DNA of 64,000 nt from Olsenella sp. kh2p3 (GTDB taxonomy: Bacteria; Actinomycetota; Coriobacteriia; Coriobacteriales; Atopobiaceae): NCBI GenBank assembly GCA_900119625.1, contig FPKD01000007.1, positions 50,965 to 114,964 on the forward strand, read 5' to 3'. Position numbers and translations under genes: made by a program. A model generated the notes under the pieces. The model did not search any database and was not told the origin of the DNA. It saw nothing but the letters and a program-made list of their open reading frames with translations. Of the stretch, positions 10,556 through 21,159 are shown one piece after another; within the stretch, counting starts at the first letter, position 1, and each line of letters begins with the position of its first letter.

Positions 10556-11122
10556 TTATGCCAGCAGCGCCTTGATGCCAATGCCGATAAGCACGCAGCC
10601 GCCAAGGATCTCGGCGCGGTCGCCGAGGATCGTGCCCAGCTTGCGCCCAAGCGCCAGCGCGATGACGCAGCAGATGGCAGTGGTAAGGCCGATGGTGCAC
10701 ACCGAGAAGACCAGGTCAACGGCCTGCGCACGCAGCGAAACGCCAACCGCAAAGGCGTCGATGGCGGTGGCGATAGCCTGGACGAAGAGGGTCCAGAGGG
10801 TAAGCCTCCCCTTCGTGGGCGCGGGCTCGCAGTTACGGCACGCGCGAATGGACGAGACGCCCTCGCGCACCATGTTGCCGCCGATGATGCCCAGAATGAC
10901 CAGGGTTACGATGCCCGCATAGCTCTCGATGAAGTCCGCCGCGACACCGCCCAGATAGTAGCCAGCAACGGGCATGAGTGCCTGGAAGACACCAAAGAAG
11001 ACCGGCATGAGCGCGAGCCTGGAGATGCGCTCGTTCCTGTAGGCAAAGGTGTTCGAGATAGTGACCGATAATGCGTCCGCTGAGAGGGCGAGGCCGAGTA
11101 CGACAATCTCCAGCAGGCTCAA
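10556..11122 (-). CDS. mntP: MntP-family manganese efflux pump
   Basis: A 188-residue six-helix membrane protein of the MntP/YebN family, which exports Mn2+. Two repeated halves carry the family Asp motifs: LALSADALSVTISN near residue 14 and AIATAIDAFAVGVSL near 112. The frame is open to 11218, but family length and a GGGAG ribosome site 5 nt upstream point to the TTG start at 11122 (MSLLEIVVLGLALSAD). A mixed Cys segment (ACRNCEP) lies in the central loop. The 5' region is short and I could not fold it into the yybP-ykoY Mn2+ riboswitch. Confidence 0.88.
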   Translation of the reverse strand: MSLLEIVVLGLALSADALSVTISNTFAYRNERISRLALMPVFFGVFQALMPVAGYYLGGVAADFIESYAGIVTLVILGIIGGNMVREGVSSIRACRNCEPAPTKGRLTLWTLFVQAIATAIDAFAVGVSLRAQAVDLVFSVCTIGLTTAICCVIALALGRKLGTILGDRAEILGGCVLIGIGIKALLA

Positions 11123-11299
11123 TCTGACTCCCTGAAGGCAGACGACAATCAAGCTCTTAATGTTACCCAAGCAATCGCAACGTAAGGTAATGGCTGTGCC
11201 GCTCCCCAAAACGCACAAGTTAGATTATCCTAAAGGCTTGATTTGCATCCGTTGCTGGCCGTGGGCGCGGCCTGCATGGCGTACCCAAGGAGCGCGAGC

Positions 11300-12220
11300 A
11301 TGCCCTCTCTGATAACGCATCACATCTTTGGTGAGGACGCGGCACAGTGTCTTCCCGAGGGCCTTGTCGACGGCGAGGAGGAACTTCTCGCCTTCCTTCT
11401 GGGCAACGAGGGCCCGGATCCCTTCTTCGTGCGCTTCCGTACCATCCCGGCACGCGTTGCCGCATGCCGTCACCTCGCGCACGACATGCACGCCAGTCAC
11501 GTCACCGATGCGTTTGGCGACATTCGCTCCTCGGTGGGACACCTGCCCCTCGAGGACGAGCGGATTGGCAGGGCGTTTGCGCTGGGGCTTCTCGGCCATT
11601 ACGTGCTGGACCGCACAGCACACCCCATGATCTACGCGCAGCAGTACGCGCTGCTGGAGCAGCCCGGCCTCTCCGACGCCTCGCACGAGATTCACGCAAT
11701 CATCGAGAGCGACATAGACTCCTGGATTCTCTGGGAGAAGCGCCACGTGACGGTGCTCGAGCACCACCCAGCCTCTGATCTCATGCGCACGGGGCGCATC
11801 GACCGCGTTGGCGGGACGATCTTCTCGCAGGTGGCGCTTGCCGTCTTTGGCCTCAACGTTGGACCCGAGGAGTACGGTGCAGCAGTGAGCGACTACCAGT
11901 GGGTGTACCGCCGGATCGAGCCGGCGGACTCGCCAAAGACGCGCCTCATTGGGGCGGTTGAGCGCCTGGCGCGGCCGCACTCCATGGCGGAGGCGTTTGC
12001 CCACCACGTAACCGAGTTGGACGAGTGTGCATCGGCGAACCTCGAGCGCCGCGAGTGGGCCAACCCCTTTACGGGCGAGAAGCGCCACGCGAGCTTTGCC
12101 GATCTGTTCGAGGAGGCTCTTGTGACGTACCCGCAGCTGGCCGAGGCGTTCGTGCGCGGGGACAAGCAGCGCTTCGACGCGATTGTGGGCGGCCTCAACT
12201 ACGACGGTCGCCCGGCGTAG
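11300..12220 (+). CDS. zinc-dependent phospholipase C-like protein
   Basis: A 306-residue protein resembling the Zn_dep_PLPC (PF00882) group, an alpha-helical metal-binding fold. Metal-type residues are spread as expected: MPSLITHHIFGED at the start, CRHLAHDMHASHVTDAFGD, LGLLGHYVLDRTAHPMIY and SHEIHAIIESDID. No signal peptide is seen, so it probably acts in the cytoplasm, and true phospholipase activity is not shown. ATG 11300 follows AAGGAG by 8 nt; an upstream in-frame ATG would add an unconserved hydrophobic stretch. It stands alone, divergent from mntP and convergent with the alcohol dehydrogenase. Confidence 0.75.
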   Translation: MPSLITHHIFGEDAAQCLPEGLVDGEEELLAFLLGNEGPDPFFVRFRTIPARVAACRHLAHDMHASHVTDAFGDIRSSVGHLPLEDERIGRAFALGLLGHYVLDRTAHPMIYAQQYALLEQPGLSDASHEIHAIIESDIDSWILWEKRHVTVLEHHPASDLMRTGRIDRVGGTIFSQVALAVFGLNVGPEEYGAAVSDYQWVYRRIEPADSPKTRLIGAVERLARPHSMAEAFAHHVTELDECASANLERREWANPFTGEKRHASFADLFEEALVTYPQLAEAFVRGDKQRFDAIVGGLNYDGRPA

Positions 12221-12273
12221 GGACGGCCACGTCCACGTGAGACCATCCCCCTCCTCCTCCGCCTCCCCCTCCT

Positions 12274-12357
12274 CCGTTCTTTATCGGTTTCTGAGAATCT
12301 TCTCGACGTTTCCGCAGGTAGATTTTGGCGAGATTCTCAGATACCGATAAAGAACGG
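12274..12357. repeat. family A palindrome, copy 2
   Basis: Arms of 27 bp at 12274-12300 and 12331-12357 match at 26 positions (CCGTTCTTTATCGGT and on). CCGCAGGTAG at 12312-12321 is centred 1 bp from the axis. It lies between the convergent phospholipase-like and alcohol dehydrogenase genes. A pyrimidine-rich C/T tract flanks it on the left (12246-12273). Confidence 0.85.
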
Positions 12358-12378
12358 GAGGGGGAGACGGAGGCGGGA

Positions 12379-13545
12379 CTACAGACTCGCTCGGAAGATC
12401 TGCGCAACCTCGCCGGTCGTGAGCTTGTGGTAGCCGCCATCCAGGATGATGGTTGCCTTCACGGCAGCGGGGATGAGTTCCTCGGTGAGGCCCAGCTCGC
12501 TCGCGTGGCGCACCACGCCAATCTCGTCCATCCAGGCACTCAGAGCCTCAAGGCCAGCCTCGGCAAGCTGCTGGGTTGTGCGGCCCTCGGCGGGCACGTC
12601 AAATACGCTGGTAGCAAAGCGCGCGAACTTCTCGACGCCATAAGGCATGACAAGGCGATAGTAGGGCAGCGCCACGGCGGAGAGGGTCATACCGTGCGTG
12701 GCGTCAGTCACCGCACCGATGGCCTGGCCCAGCATGTGAACCTCCCAGTCGGTTGACTTGCCACAGGCGATGAGCGTGTTGAGCGCCCACGTACACACCC
12801 AGCTGATGTTGGAGCGCGCCTCGTAGTTGGTGGGGTCCTTCACCGCGATGCGGCTGGCGTGCACGAGGCTTCTCATGAGACCCTCGGCAATATAGTCGCT
12901 GGTGTTGTCGTCGGTACCCGAGAAGTACTGCTCCTGGATGTGGTTGAAGGCATCGAAGATGCCGGCCTTCATCTGGTAGCCGGGCACGGTGAAGGTGAGT
13001 TCGGGATTCACGATGGCAAACTTGGGCATCACGTTGGGACCAAACACATGGCCGATTTTGAGACCTTCCTCGTGATTGGTAATCACTGAGCCAGCGTTCA
13101 TCTCGGAGCCGGTGCCGCTCATGGTGAGCACATCGCCCACGGGGATAATCTTGCCAGTAGGCTGCTCCATGTGCAGATAGAGGTGCTCCCAGGGGTCGCC
13201 CTCGGTCCAGGCGGAGACCGAGACGCCCTTGGCGTAGTCGATGGTGGAGCCGCCGCCCACGGCCAGGATTAAGTCGACATCGTTCTCGCGAGCGACCTTG
13301 GCGCCCTCGCGAAGCTTGTCGGCGGTGGGGTTAGACATGACGCCGGGCACCTCGACCACGTTCTTGCCGGCATCGTGAAGCGCTGCAATTACCTTGTCGT
13401 ACAACCCGCCGCGCTTGATGGAGCCACCACCGTAGGTGAGCAACACCTTGGGGCCAAACTTAGCCAGCTCGCCGGGCAGGTCGTCCAGGGCGTTGGGACC
13501 AAAGTGCACGCGACAGGGGTTCTCGTACGTAAAGTTTCCGAGCAT
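12379..13545 (-). CDS. iron-containing alcohol dehydrogenase (BdhA/YqhD type)
   Basis: A 388-residue NAD(P)H-dependent dehydrogenase that reduces aldehydes to alcohols, of the butanol dehydrogenase/YqhD group. Seen: N-terminal FTYENPCRVHFG, GGGSTIDYAKGVSV near residue 96, the substrate/metal region DAFNHIQEQYFSG, and TDATHGMTLSAVALPYY with a metal-ligand His. The start ATG 13545 has GAGAGGAA upstream; the frame extends another 22 codons that are not conserved. It lies 55 bp downstream of a flavodoxin gene and probably shares its MerR-type promoter, a pairing known from aldehyde-stress (AdhR/NmlR) regulons. Confidence 0.88.
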   Translation of the reverse strand: MLGNFTYENPCRVHFGPNALDDLPGELAKFGPKVLLTYGGGSIKRGGLYDKVIAALHDAGKNVVEVPGVMSNPTADKLREGAKVARENDVDLILAVGGGSTIDYAKGVSVSAWTEGDPWEHLYLHMEQPTGKIIPVGDVLTMSGTGSEMNAGSVITNHEEGLKIGHVFGPNVMPKFAIVNPELTFTVPGYQMKAGIFDAFNHIQEQYFSGTDDNTSDYIAEGLMRSLVHASRIAVKDPTNYEARSNISWVCTWALNTLIACGKSTDWEVHMLGQAIGAVTDATHGMTLSAVALPYYRLVMPYGVEKFARFATSVFDVPAEGRTTQQLAEAGLEALSAWMDEIGVVRHASELGLTEELIPAAVKATIILDGGYHKLTTGEVAQIFRASL

Positions 13546-13600
13546 GATAGTTCCTCTCGTCTGTTTTGATCTGCCAGGTAGCGTTTGTGGCGTGTGACCC

Positions 13601-14080
13601 TTAGAGTCCAAGGCCCCGGATCCAGGCCTCGAGCTCGCTGGCAGAGGGCCTGTCGTTCATCATGCGACCATCGAGTACGCGCGCCTGGGGGACAAGGCCG
13701 CGCATCCTGCTTGCCGCACGAGAGATGCCGCTGCTTCCGCTTGTCGCAAAGGGAACCACGGTCTTCCCTCCAAGGTCACAGGCCTCCAGAAACGTGTCGA
13801 CAATGCGGGGCTCCATATACCACCAGATGGGGAAGCCCACAAAGACTGCGTCGTACGAGGAGAGATCCGGTACGGCCTGGGCAAGGGCGGGACGCGAGGA
13901 ATCATCGCCCATCTCGACAGACGACCTGCTCGAGGAGTTGTTCCAGTTGAGGTCCCGGCTGGAATAGGGCACCGCAGGCGTAATGCGGTAAAGGTCTGCA
14001 CCAGCGGCCTTGGCGAGGGACTTTGCCGCCCTCTCCGTTGTGCCAGTGGCACTGAAGTACGCAACTAATGACTTGTTCAT
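13601..14080 (-). CDS. flavodoxin family protein
   Basis: A 159-residue FMN-binding electron carrier. The N-terminal SLVAYFSATGTTERAA is the phosphate-binding loop; GFPIWWYMEPRIVDTFLEA and FATSGSSGISRA are the flavin-contacting loops of the flavodoxin_4 group. ATG 14080 has AAAGGATATGCCCG upstream. First gene of a two-gene operon with the alcohol dehydrogenase. No Cys cluster or signal peptide. It may reduce quinone-like or aldehyde-derived electrophiles, judged from its operon only. Confidence 0.87.
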   Translation of the reverse strand: MNKSLVAYFSATGTTERAAKSLAKAAGADLYRITPAVPYSSRDLNWNNSSSRSSVEMGDDSSRPALAQAVPDLSSYDAVFVGFPIWWYMEPRIVDTFLEACDLGGKTVVPFATSGSSGISRAASRMRGLVPQARVLDGRMMNDRPSASELEAWIRGLGL

Positions 14081-14138
14081 CGGGCATATCCTTTCTTGTG
14101 AACAAGGGGCTCATGGGGCGGAAGCGCCCTTGCGTGCT

Positions 14139-14170
14139 ATTCTGTGACCTGAAGTTAGGTTTAGGTCAAG
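14139..14170 (-). promoter_or_regulatory. MerR-family-type promoter/operator of flavodoxin-adh
   Basis: On the minus strand TTGACC (14169-14164) and CAGAAT (14144-14139) are separated by exactly 19 bp, the elongated spacer of MerR-controlled promoters. The spacer carries the dyad ACCTAAACCTAACTTCAGGT. No MerR gene is seen in the window, so the regulator must be elsewhere. Confidence 0.7.
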
Positions 14171-14214
14171 CGGCATGTCGGTCCATCTTGGAAATTGTCA
14201 GCCGCTGAAAGGCA

Positions 14215-14365
14215 GCCCCGACGCCAAAACGACGCCGGGGCATGGGTTTAGAACGTACTTGCTGCGGCAACACGCCCCCGGCTCACAACGACGCCCGAGC
14301 GAGTCTTTCCGACGCGATTCCGTACGAGACGAGCCCTCCGGCGTCGTTTTGACGCCGGAGGGCTC
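14215..14365. repeat. family C hairpin repeat cluster, locus 1
   Basis: First hairpin 14215-14241 (GCCCCGACGCC and its near inverse), a spacer with GAACGTACTTGCTGCGGCAAC, a degenerate unit, then a perfect 15-bp hairpin at 14331-14365 (GAGCCCTCCGGCGTC, loop GTTTT). The last hairpin lies 3' to the small gene at 14418-14744 and could help terminate it. Confidence 0.65.
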
Positions 14366-14391
14366 AAGTTAAACGCGATAAGTTGCCAACA

Positions 14392-14420
14392 TGAGACAAA
14401 GGGAAACTCCCTTTGTCTCA
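14392..14420 (-). terminator. stop-codon-embedded palindrome, family D copy 2
   Basis: Same 13-bp arms TGAGACAAAGGGA as at 6269-6297. On the minus strand its TGA (14420-14418) ends the 108-residue hypothetical protein. Confidence 0.75.
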
Positions 14421-14744
14421 TAGCCACACGAGGGTGTTGGGGGGTGTGGGATCCTCTCCCCCGTCGTCGGCGTTGCCTGCGGAGCCGCCTGCGCCCGAGG
14501 GCCCGGTCCACTCGGACGACTCCTCGAGCCACGTCCTCGTGGGCTCGTCGAGTTCTGGCGCGTCCTTCTCGACACCGTCCTCCATCCAAAGGAGCTTGTC
14601 GGCATCCCTGTGCGCATCCTGCGAGGACCAGATCAGGCCATCTGTCCCAATGGCATCTGCGCGCCGTGCCCCTCCCCTTTTGAGCGAGAGGTGTCTCTCG
14701 CGCATCTCGGTCATCCTGAGCGGTGCGGACGAGGCGTGTGACAT
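14418..14744 (-). CDS. hypothetical small acidic protein
   Basis: A 108-residue hydrophilic protein with no family I recognise. The N-terminal third is basic (MTEMRERHLSLKRGGARRAD), the rest acidic and Gly/Pro-rich, with no membrane segment or Cys. It contains GLIWSSQDAHRDADKLLWMEDG and ends LVWL. I accept it as a gene because ATG 14744 has a strong GGAGGAAAGGCC ribosome site and its stop is the TGA of a family D palindrome, as at two firmly identified genes. It precedes no gene within 300 bp in its own direction. Confidence 0.6.
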   Translation of the reverse strand: MSHASSAPLRMTEMRERHLSLKRGGARRADAIGTDGLIWSSQDAHRDADKLLWMEDGVEKDAPELDEPTRTWLEESSEWTGPSGAGGSAGNADDGGEDPTPPNTLVWL

Positions 14745-14812
14745 GGCCTTTCCTCCAATCGGGAACGAGAGGTGACAAGGACGAACGGCGAGAGCAGCGC
14801 GGGCGACGAATC

Positions 14813-14850
14813 CAAAAGCACTCGGCCGGCCCCCAGGGGGACCGGCCGAA
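14813..14850 (-). terminator. intrinsic terminator of gltBD
   Basis: On the minus strand TCGGCCGGTCCCCC pairs with GGGGGCCGGCCGAG, followed by TGCTTTTGG. It begins 9 bp after the gltD stop. Confidence 0.8.
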
Positions 14851-14858
14851 TAGCGCGC

Positions 14859-16331
<1,473 letters not shown>

Positions 16332-16334
16332 GGC

Positions 16335-19300
16335 CTACCTCCCGTTCCTCATGGTCTCGAAGGCGATCTCGATCGCCTCGTCGTGGGTCTTGCCCGCGGC
16401 CTCGGCGGCCTCGGTGAGCTCGAGGGCAACCTCGTACTCGTGCGGGATGACCTTCACGAACTTGTCCTTGATGTCGTCGAACATGTAGAGCATCTTGATG
16501 CCGCGCGGGCTCTTGGTCCTTCTCGCGTGCTCCTCGATGAGGGCGCGGATGGTCTGGAAGTCGCGCTCGGTGGGGCGCTTGAGCTCGACCATGTCGGTGT
16601 TGCAGCGGCTGGGCAGCGTGCCGTACTCGTCGTAGACGAAGGCCACGCCGCCGCTCATGCCCGCGGCAAAGTTGATGCCAACCTCGCCCAAGATGAGCGC
16701 CATGCCGCCCGTCATGTACTCGCAGCCGTGGTTGCCTACGCCCTCGCACACGATGGTGGCGCCGGAGTTGCGCACGCCAAAGCGCTGGCCGGCCAAGCCG
16801 TTGATGAAGCCCTTGCCGCCCGTGGCGCCGTAGAAGGCCACGTTGCCAATGGAGACGTTCTCGTCGAACTTGTACGTGGCGCTAGGTGCGGGGGCAACTG
16901 TGAGGATGCCGCCCGAGAGGCCCTTGCCAAAGTAGTCGTTGGCGTCACCAATCACGTTGATGGTGATGCCGGCCGGAAGGAAGGCGCCGAAGCTCTGGCC
17001 GCCGGAGCCAACGCAGTCGATGGTGATGGAGCCCTCGGGGAGGCCCTCCGGGTGCGTGCGGGTGACCTCGGAGCCGAGCATGGTGCCCACGCAGCGGTTC
17101 ACGTTGGCAATGTCAGCGTGAAAGTGCACTGGCGTGAGCGTGCGGCGCGCGGTCTCGGTGTAGGGCACGAAGAGCGTCGCGTCCAGCGTGCTCGAGAGCT
17201 CGTCGGCAGGCCCCATCTCGGGCAGGAAGTGACGGGCAGCGGCGCCGGGGACGCTCTTGCCAAACTCGTTGGTGACGCTTGCGAGAACAGGCGAGAGGTC
17301 GATGGTGTTGGCCTTCCAGTTGCCCGGAACCTCGACCTGGCGAAGGCACTCGGGGTGTCCAACCATGTCCTGGACCGTGCGGAAGCCCAGCTCAGCCATG
17401 ATGTGGCGCAGCTCATCGGCCACAAGGTACATGAAGTTGACCACGTGCTCGGGCTTGCCGCGGAAGCGCTTGCGGAGCTCGCAGTTCTGCGTGGCGATGC
17501 CCATGGGGCAGGTGTCCGTCTGGCAGTCGCGCTGCATGAGGCAGCCAAGCGAGAGCAGCGCGGCCGTGCCAAAGTCAAAGACCTCGGCGCCGAGAAGCGC
17601 AGCCACTGCCACGTCGCGACCGTCCATGAGCTTGCCGTCGGCCTCGAGCTCAACGCGCGAGCGCAGGCCGTTCCTGAGCAGCGTCTGCTGCGTCTCGGCA
17701 AGGCCAAGCTCGAGCGGCAGGCCTGTGTGATAGATGGAGTCACGCGGCGCGGCGCCGGTGCCGCCATTGGCACTGGAGATCAAGATCTTGTTGGCTCCGC
17801 CCTTGGCAACGCCGGTGGCAATGGTGCCCACGCCCGCCTCGGAGACGAGCTTGACCGAGACCGTTGCCCTGGGGTTGGCATTCTTGAGGTCGAAGATGAG
17901 CTCGGCCAGGTCCTCGATGGAGTAGATGTCGTGGTGCGGCGGGGGCGAGACAAGGCCCACACCAGGCGTGGAGTTGCGGACCTTGGCGATCCACGGCCAG
18001 ACCTTGGTGCCGGGCAGGTGACCGCCCTCGCCGGGCTTGGCGCCCTGGGCCATCTTGATCTGGATCTCCTCGCCGGAGACCAAATAGCGGCTCGTCACGC
18101 CAAAGCGCGCGGAGGCGACCTGCTTGACCTTGGAGTTTGCGGAGTCACCGTTGGCGAGCGTGGTCTCGCGGTCGGGGTTCTCGCCACCCTCGCCCGTGTT
18201 GGACTTGGCGCCAATGCGGTTCATCGCGATGGCGAGGGCGCGGTGCGCCTCGTCGGAGATGGCGCCAAAGCTCATGGCGCTGGTCTCGAAGTGCTTCACG
18301 ATGGAGTCGGCGCTCTCCACCTCGTCAAGCGGCACGGGGCCGGACGCCAGTGGCACAAACTCGAGGAGGTCGCGCAGCATGATGGCGCGTCCCTTGGGGT
18401 GGAGCGCCTTGGAGTACTCCGAGAAGAGCTCGGGGCTGTTCTCGCGCACGGCACGATGCAGCAGATAGATGACCTGCGGGGTGATGATGTGCTCCTCGCC
18501 ACCGAGCGGGCGCCACTTGGTGATGCCGGAGCTTGCCAGCTGCGTAGGCGCGGGGGTCTTGAGCAGGGCCAGCGCCTCGTCATAGCGCTCGTTGCACTCG
18601 CGCTCTACGCCGTCCTCGTCGAGGCCGCCCACGCGCGAGACGGTGCCCGTGAAGCAACGGTCAACAAATCCCTGGTCAAAGCCAACAATCTCGAAGATCT
18701 GCGCGGAGTGATAGCCCTGCATCGTGGAGATGCCCATCTTGGACATGATCGAGGTGATGCCGGCGTTGACCGCGCGGTCGTAGTTGGCGATGCCCTCCTC
18801 GGCGCTCACGCCCAGAGAGCCGCGCTCAGCAAGGGCAGTGATGCACGCATGCGCCATGTAGGGGTAGATGCCCGAGGCGGAGTACCCCACGAGCGTCGCG
18901 TAGTCATGCGGGGTGATAGCGTCGCCGCACTCCACCACGATGTCGGCCTTCATGCGGATGCCCGTGCGAATCATGTGATTGTGGACGGCCGAGACCGAGA
19001 GCAGCGATGGGATGGGCACCTGGCCGTCGCCGGCGCGGTCGGAGATGACCACCACGTTGGCACCGGCGCGCACGGCCTTCTCGACGCCCTTGCAAAGCGA
19101 CTCGAGCGCCTTCCGAAGCGCGCCCTCCCCCGCCTCGCGGGGATACGTCGCCGAGAAGCACGCGGCATGGAAGCCCTGGCGATCGAGCGTCGCGATGCGC
19201 TCGAACTCGTCCTTGGTGAGGATGGGATCATCCAAGCGGAGGAGCTGGCAGTTCTTGCGGGAGTCCTCGAGCATGTTGCCGTGGTTGCCCAGGTAGAGCA

Positions 19301-20954
19301 CAGAAGACGTCACGAAGCTCTCGCGCAGCGCATCAATAGGCGGGTTGGTGACCTGCGCAAAGAGCTGGTTGAAGTAGTCGAAGAACGAGCGCGGGTGGCC
19401 GGAGAGCACGGCGAGAGGAACGTCGGAGCCCATGGAGGCCAGGGGCGGCTTGCCCGTGTTTGCCATGGGGCGCACGGCCTCCTCGACGTCGTCGAAGTGG
19501 TAGCCGTGACGGGCCAGGCGCTGGGTGAGAGACACGTCGGCGTCAATGGCCTCGAAGGGGTCCTTCTCGCCCTTGGCAAGGTCGCTCACCGAGAGGGTCT
19601 CCTCGTCGATCCAGTCACGGAAGGGCTTCTGCGCCGCAAAGTGTGCCTTGACCTCGTCGTCCCAGATGATGCGTCCCTGGGAGGGGTCGACAACGAACAT
19701 CTGGCCGGGGCCGAGCGAGCCCGTCTGCAGGATCTCGTCGGGCTCGACGGTCAGGGCGCCTGCCTCGGAGGCAAGGATCATGCGGTCGTCGTGGGTGACG
19801 TAGTAGCGGGCGGGACGCAGGCCGTTCCTGTCGAGGGCGGCGCCGGTGATGCGGCCGTCCGAGAATGCGATGGCGGCAGGGCCGTCCCAGCTCTCGGTGA
19901 GCATGGACTGATAGCAGTCGTAGGCGCGACGCGCGTCGGAGAGCTGCTTGTTCTTGTCCCACGGCTCGGGGAGAAGCATGGTGACGGCGCGCGAGAGGGG
20001 CCTGCCGTTCATAGTGAGGAACTCGAGCACGTTGTCGAGGATGGCGGAGTCCGAGCCCTCGCGGTTGATGACGGGCATCACGTGGCCGAGGTCCGCGCCC
20101 AGCACGGGCGAGTAGAACTCGGACTCGCGGGCGCGAATCCAGTTGACGTTGCCGCGAAGGGTGTTTATCTCGCCGTTGTGAACGATGTAGCGGTTGGGGT
20201 GGGCGCGCTCCCAGCTGGGCGTGGTGTTGGTGGAGTAGCGCGAGTGCACGAGGGCGAGCGCCGACTCTGCAGCAGCGTCGTTCAGGTCCAGGTAGAAGTT
20301 GCGCATCTGAGTGGCAACGAGCATGCCCTTGTACACGATGGTGCGTGCGCTCATGGAGCACACGTAGAAGATCTTGCCCTCGAGCCCGTGGTGCGCGGCC
20401 GCGGACTTCTCGATAGTACGACGGCATACGTAGAGCTTGCGCTCGAACTCGTCGCCCGCGGACACGTCTGCCGGACGCCCAAGGAACGCCTGGTAGATGG
20501 TAGGCATGCAGGCTAGTGCCGTCTCGCCCAGGTCATGCGGGTCGATGGGCACCTCTCGCCAGAAGAGCAGGGGGATGCCCTGCTCGGCGCAGCCCTCCTC
20601 GAAGACGCGGCGCGCCACCTGCGCACCCTCCGCGTCCTGCGGGAAGAAGACCATGGCCACGCCGTACTCGCCCTCGTCGGGGAGCAGGTGGCCATACTTC
20701 TGGGCCTCCTTGCGGAAGAAGCGGTGCGGGATCTGGAACAGGATGCCGGCACCATCGCCGGTGTTTCTCTCCAGGCCCTTGCCGCCGCGGTGCTCGAGGT
20801 TCACAAGGAGCGTGAGTGCGTCATCGAGCAGCTGGTGTGACTTCTGGCCCTTGAGGTGAGCGATCGCGCCGATGCCGCAGGCGTCGTGCTCGAACTCCTC
20901 CCGGTACAGGCCCTGACCGGTGCTGGTGTCCTTGGCCACCTGGTTGGATGCCAT
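16335..20954 (-). CDS. gltB: glutamate synthase large subunit
   Basis: The 1539-residue alpha subunit of GOGAT: it hydrolyses glutamine and tunnels ammonia to 2-oxoglutarate, giving two glutamates. The N-terminal class II amidotransferase has its nucleophile Cys26 in EHDACGIG, so a 25-residue propeptide would be removed. The FMN-binding synthase domain follows, with GEGGE and a 3Fe-4S motif around CLMQRDCQTDTCPMG; the C-terminal GXGXG helix is SGGQSFGAFLPAG and on. ATG 20954 has GGAGAGGGG upstream. It heads the gltBD operon and is divergent from the DUF2804 gene across a repeat-bearing gap. Confidence 0.96.
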   Translation of the reverse strand: MASNQVAKDTSTGQGLYREEFEHDACGIGAIAHLKGQKSHQLLDDALTLLVNLEHRGGKGLERNTGDGAGILFQIPHRFFRKEAQKYGHLLPDEGEYGVAMVFFPQDAEGAQVARRVFEEGCAEQGIPLLFWREVPIDPHDLGETALACMPTIYQAFLGRPADVSAGDEFERKLYVCRRTIEKSAAAHHGLEGKIFYVCSMSARTIVYKGMLVATQMRNFYLDLNDAAAESALALVHSRYSTNTTPSWERAHPNRYIVHNGEINTLRGNVNWIRARESEFYSPVLGADLGHVMPVINREGSDSAILDNVLEFLTMNGRPLSRAVTMLLPEPWDKNKQLSDARRAYDCYQSMLTESWDGPAAIAFSDGRITGAALDRNGLRPARYYVTHDDRMILASEAGALTVEPDEILQTGSLGPGQMFVVDPSQGRIIWDDEVKAHFAAQKPFRDWIDEETLSVSDLAKGEKDPFEAIDADVSLTQRLARHGYHFDDVEEAVRPMANTGKPPLASMGSDVPLAVLSGHPRSFFDYFNQLFAQVTNPPIDALRESFVTSSVLYLGNHGNMLEDSRKNCQLLRLDDPILTKDEFERIATLDRQGFHAACFSATYPREAGEGALRKALESLCKGVEKAVRAGANVVVISDRAGDGQVPIPSLLSVSAVHNHMIRTGIRMKADIVVECGDAITPHDYATLVGYSASGIYPYMAHACITALAERGSLGVSAEEGIANYDRAVNAGITSIMSKMGISTMQGYHSAQIFEIVGFDQGFVDRCFTGTVSRVGGLDEDGVERECNERYDEALALLKTPAPTQLASSGITKWRPLGGEEHIITPQVIYLLHRAVRENSPELFSEYSKALHPKGRAIMLRDLLEFVPLASGPVPLDEVESADSIVKHFETSAMSFGAISDEAHRALAIAMNRIGAKSNTGEGGENPDRETTLANGDSANSKVKQVASARFGVTSRYLVSGEEIQIKMAQGAKPGEGGHLPGTKVWPWIAKVRNSTPGVGLVSPPPHHDIYSIEDLAELIFDLKNANPRATVSVKLVSEAGVGTIATGVAKGGANKILISSANGGTGAAPRDSIYHTGLPLELGLAETQQTLLRNGLRSRVELEADGKLMDGRDVAVAALLGAEVFDFGTAALLSLGCLMQRDCQTDTCPMGIATQNCELRKRFRGKPEHVVNFMYLVADELRHIMAELGFRTVQDMVGHPECLRQVEVPGNWKANTIDLSPVLASVTNEFGKSVPGAAARHFLPEMGPADELSSTLDATLFVPYTETARRTLTPVHFHADIANVNRCVGTMLGSEVTRTHPEGLPEGSITIDCVGSGGQSFGAFLPAGITINVIGDANDYFGKGLSGGILTVAPAPSATYKFDENVSIGNVAFYGATGGKGFINGLAGQRFGVRNSGATIVCEGVGNHGCEYMTGGMALILGEVGINFAAGMSGGVAFVYDEYGTLPSRCNTDMVELKRPTERDFQTIRALIEEHARRTKSPRGIKMLYMFDDIKDKFVKVIPHEYEVALELTEAAEAAGKTHDEAIEIAFETMRNGR

Positions 20955-21159
20955 GTATTCCCCTCTCCAAGCGCCCGCGCGGGCGGGCGTGCCATGCGGG
21001 TTCCTGCCGCGTTGCCGCCGCGAGAGCCCCTTCGTACCGTTGGAAGTCTATGCTGGGTGTGTTTCGTCAAGAAAAACGGGGACAGCTTGCTTCCCAACAT
21101 ACACACGCCTGAAACGCGCTCGAAAAAAGAACGGGCGAGAGTTGAGGAGCATACCCTGC

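Noticed and set aside
11123..11260. Manganese (yybP-ykoY) riboswitch upstream of mntP
   Set aside because: A GGGGAG stretch is present but the paired conserved loops are not found in the short leader.
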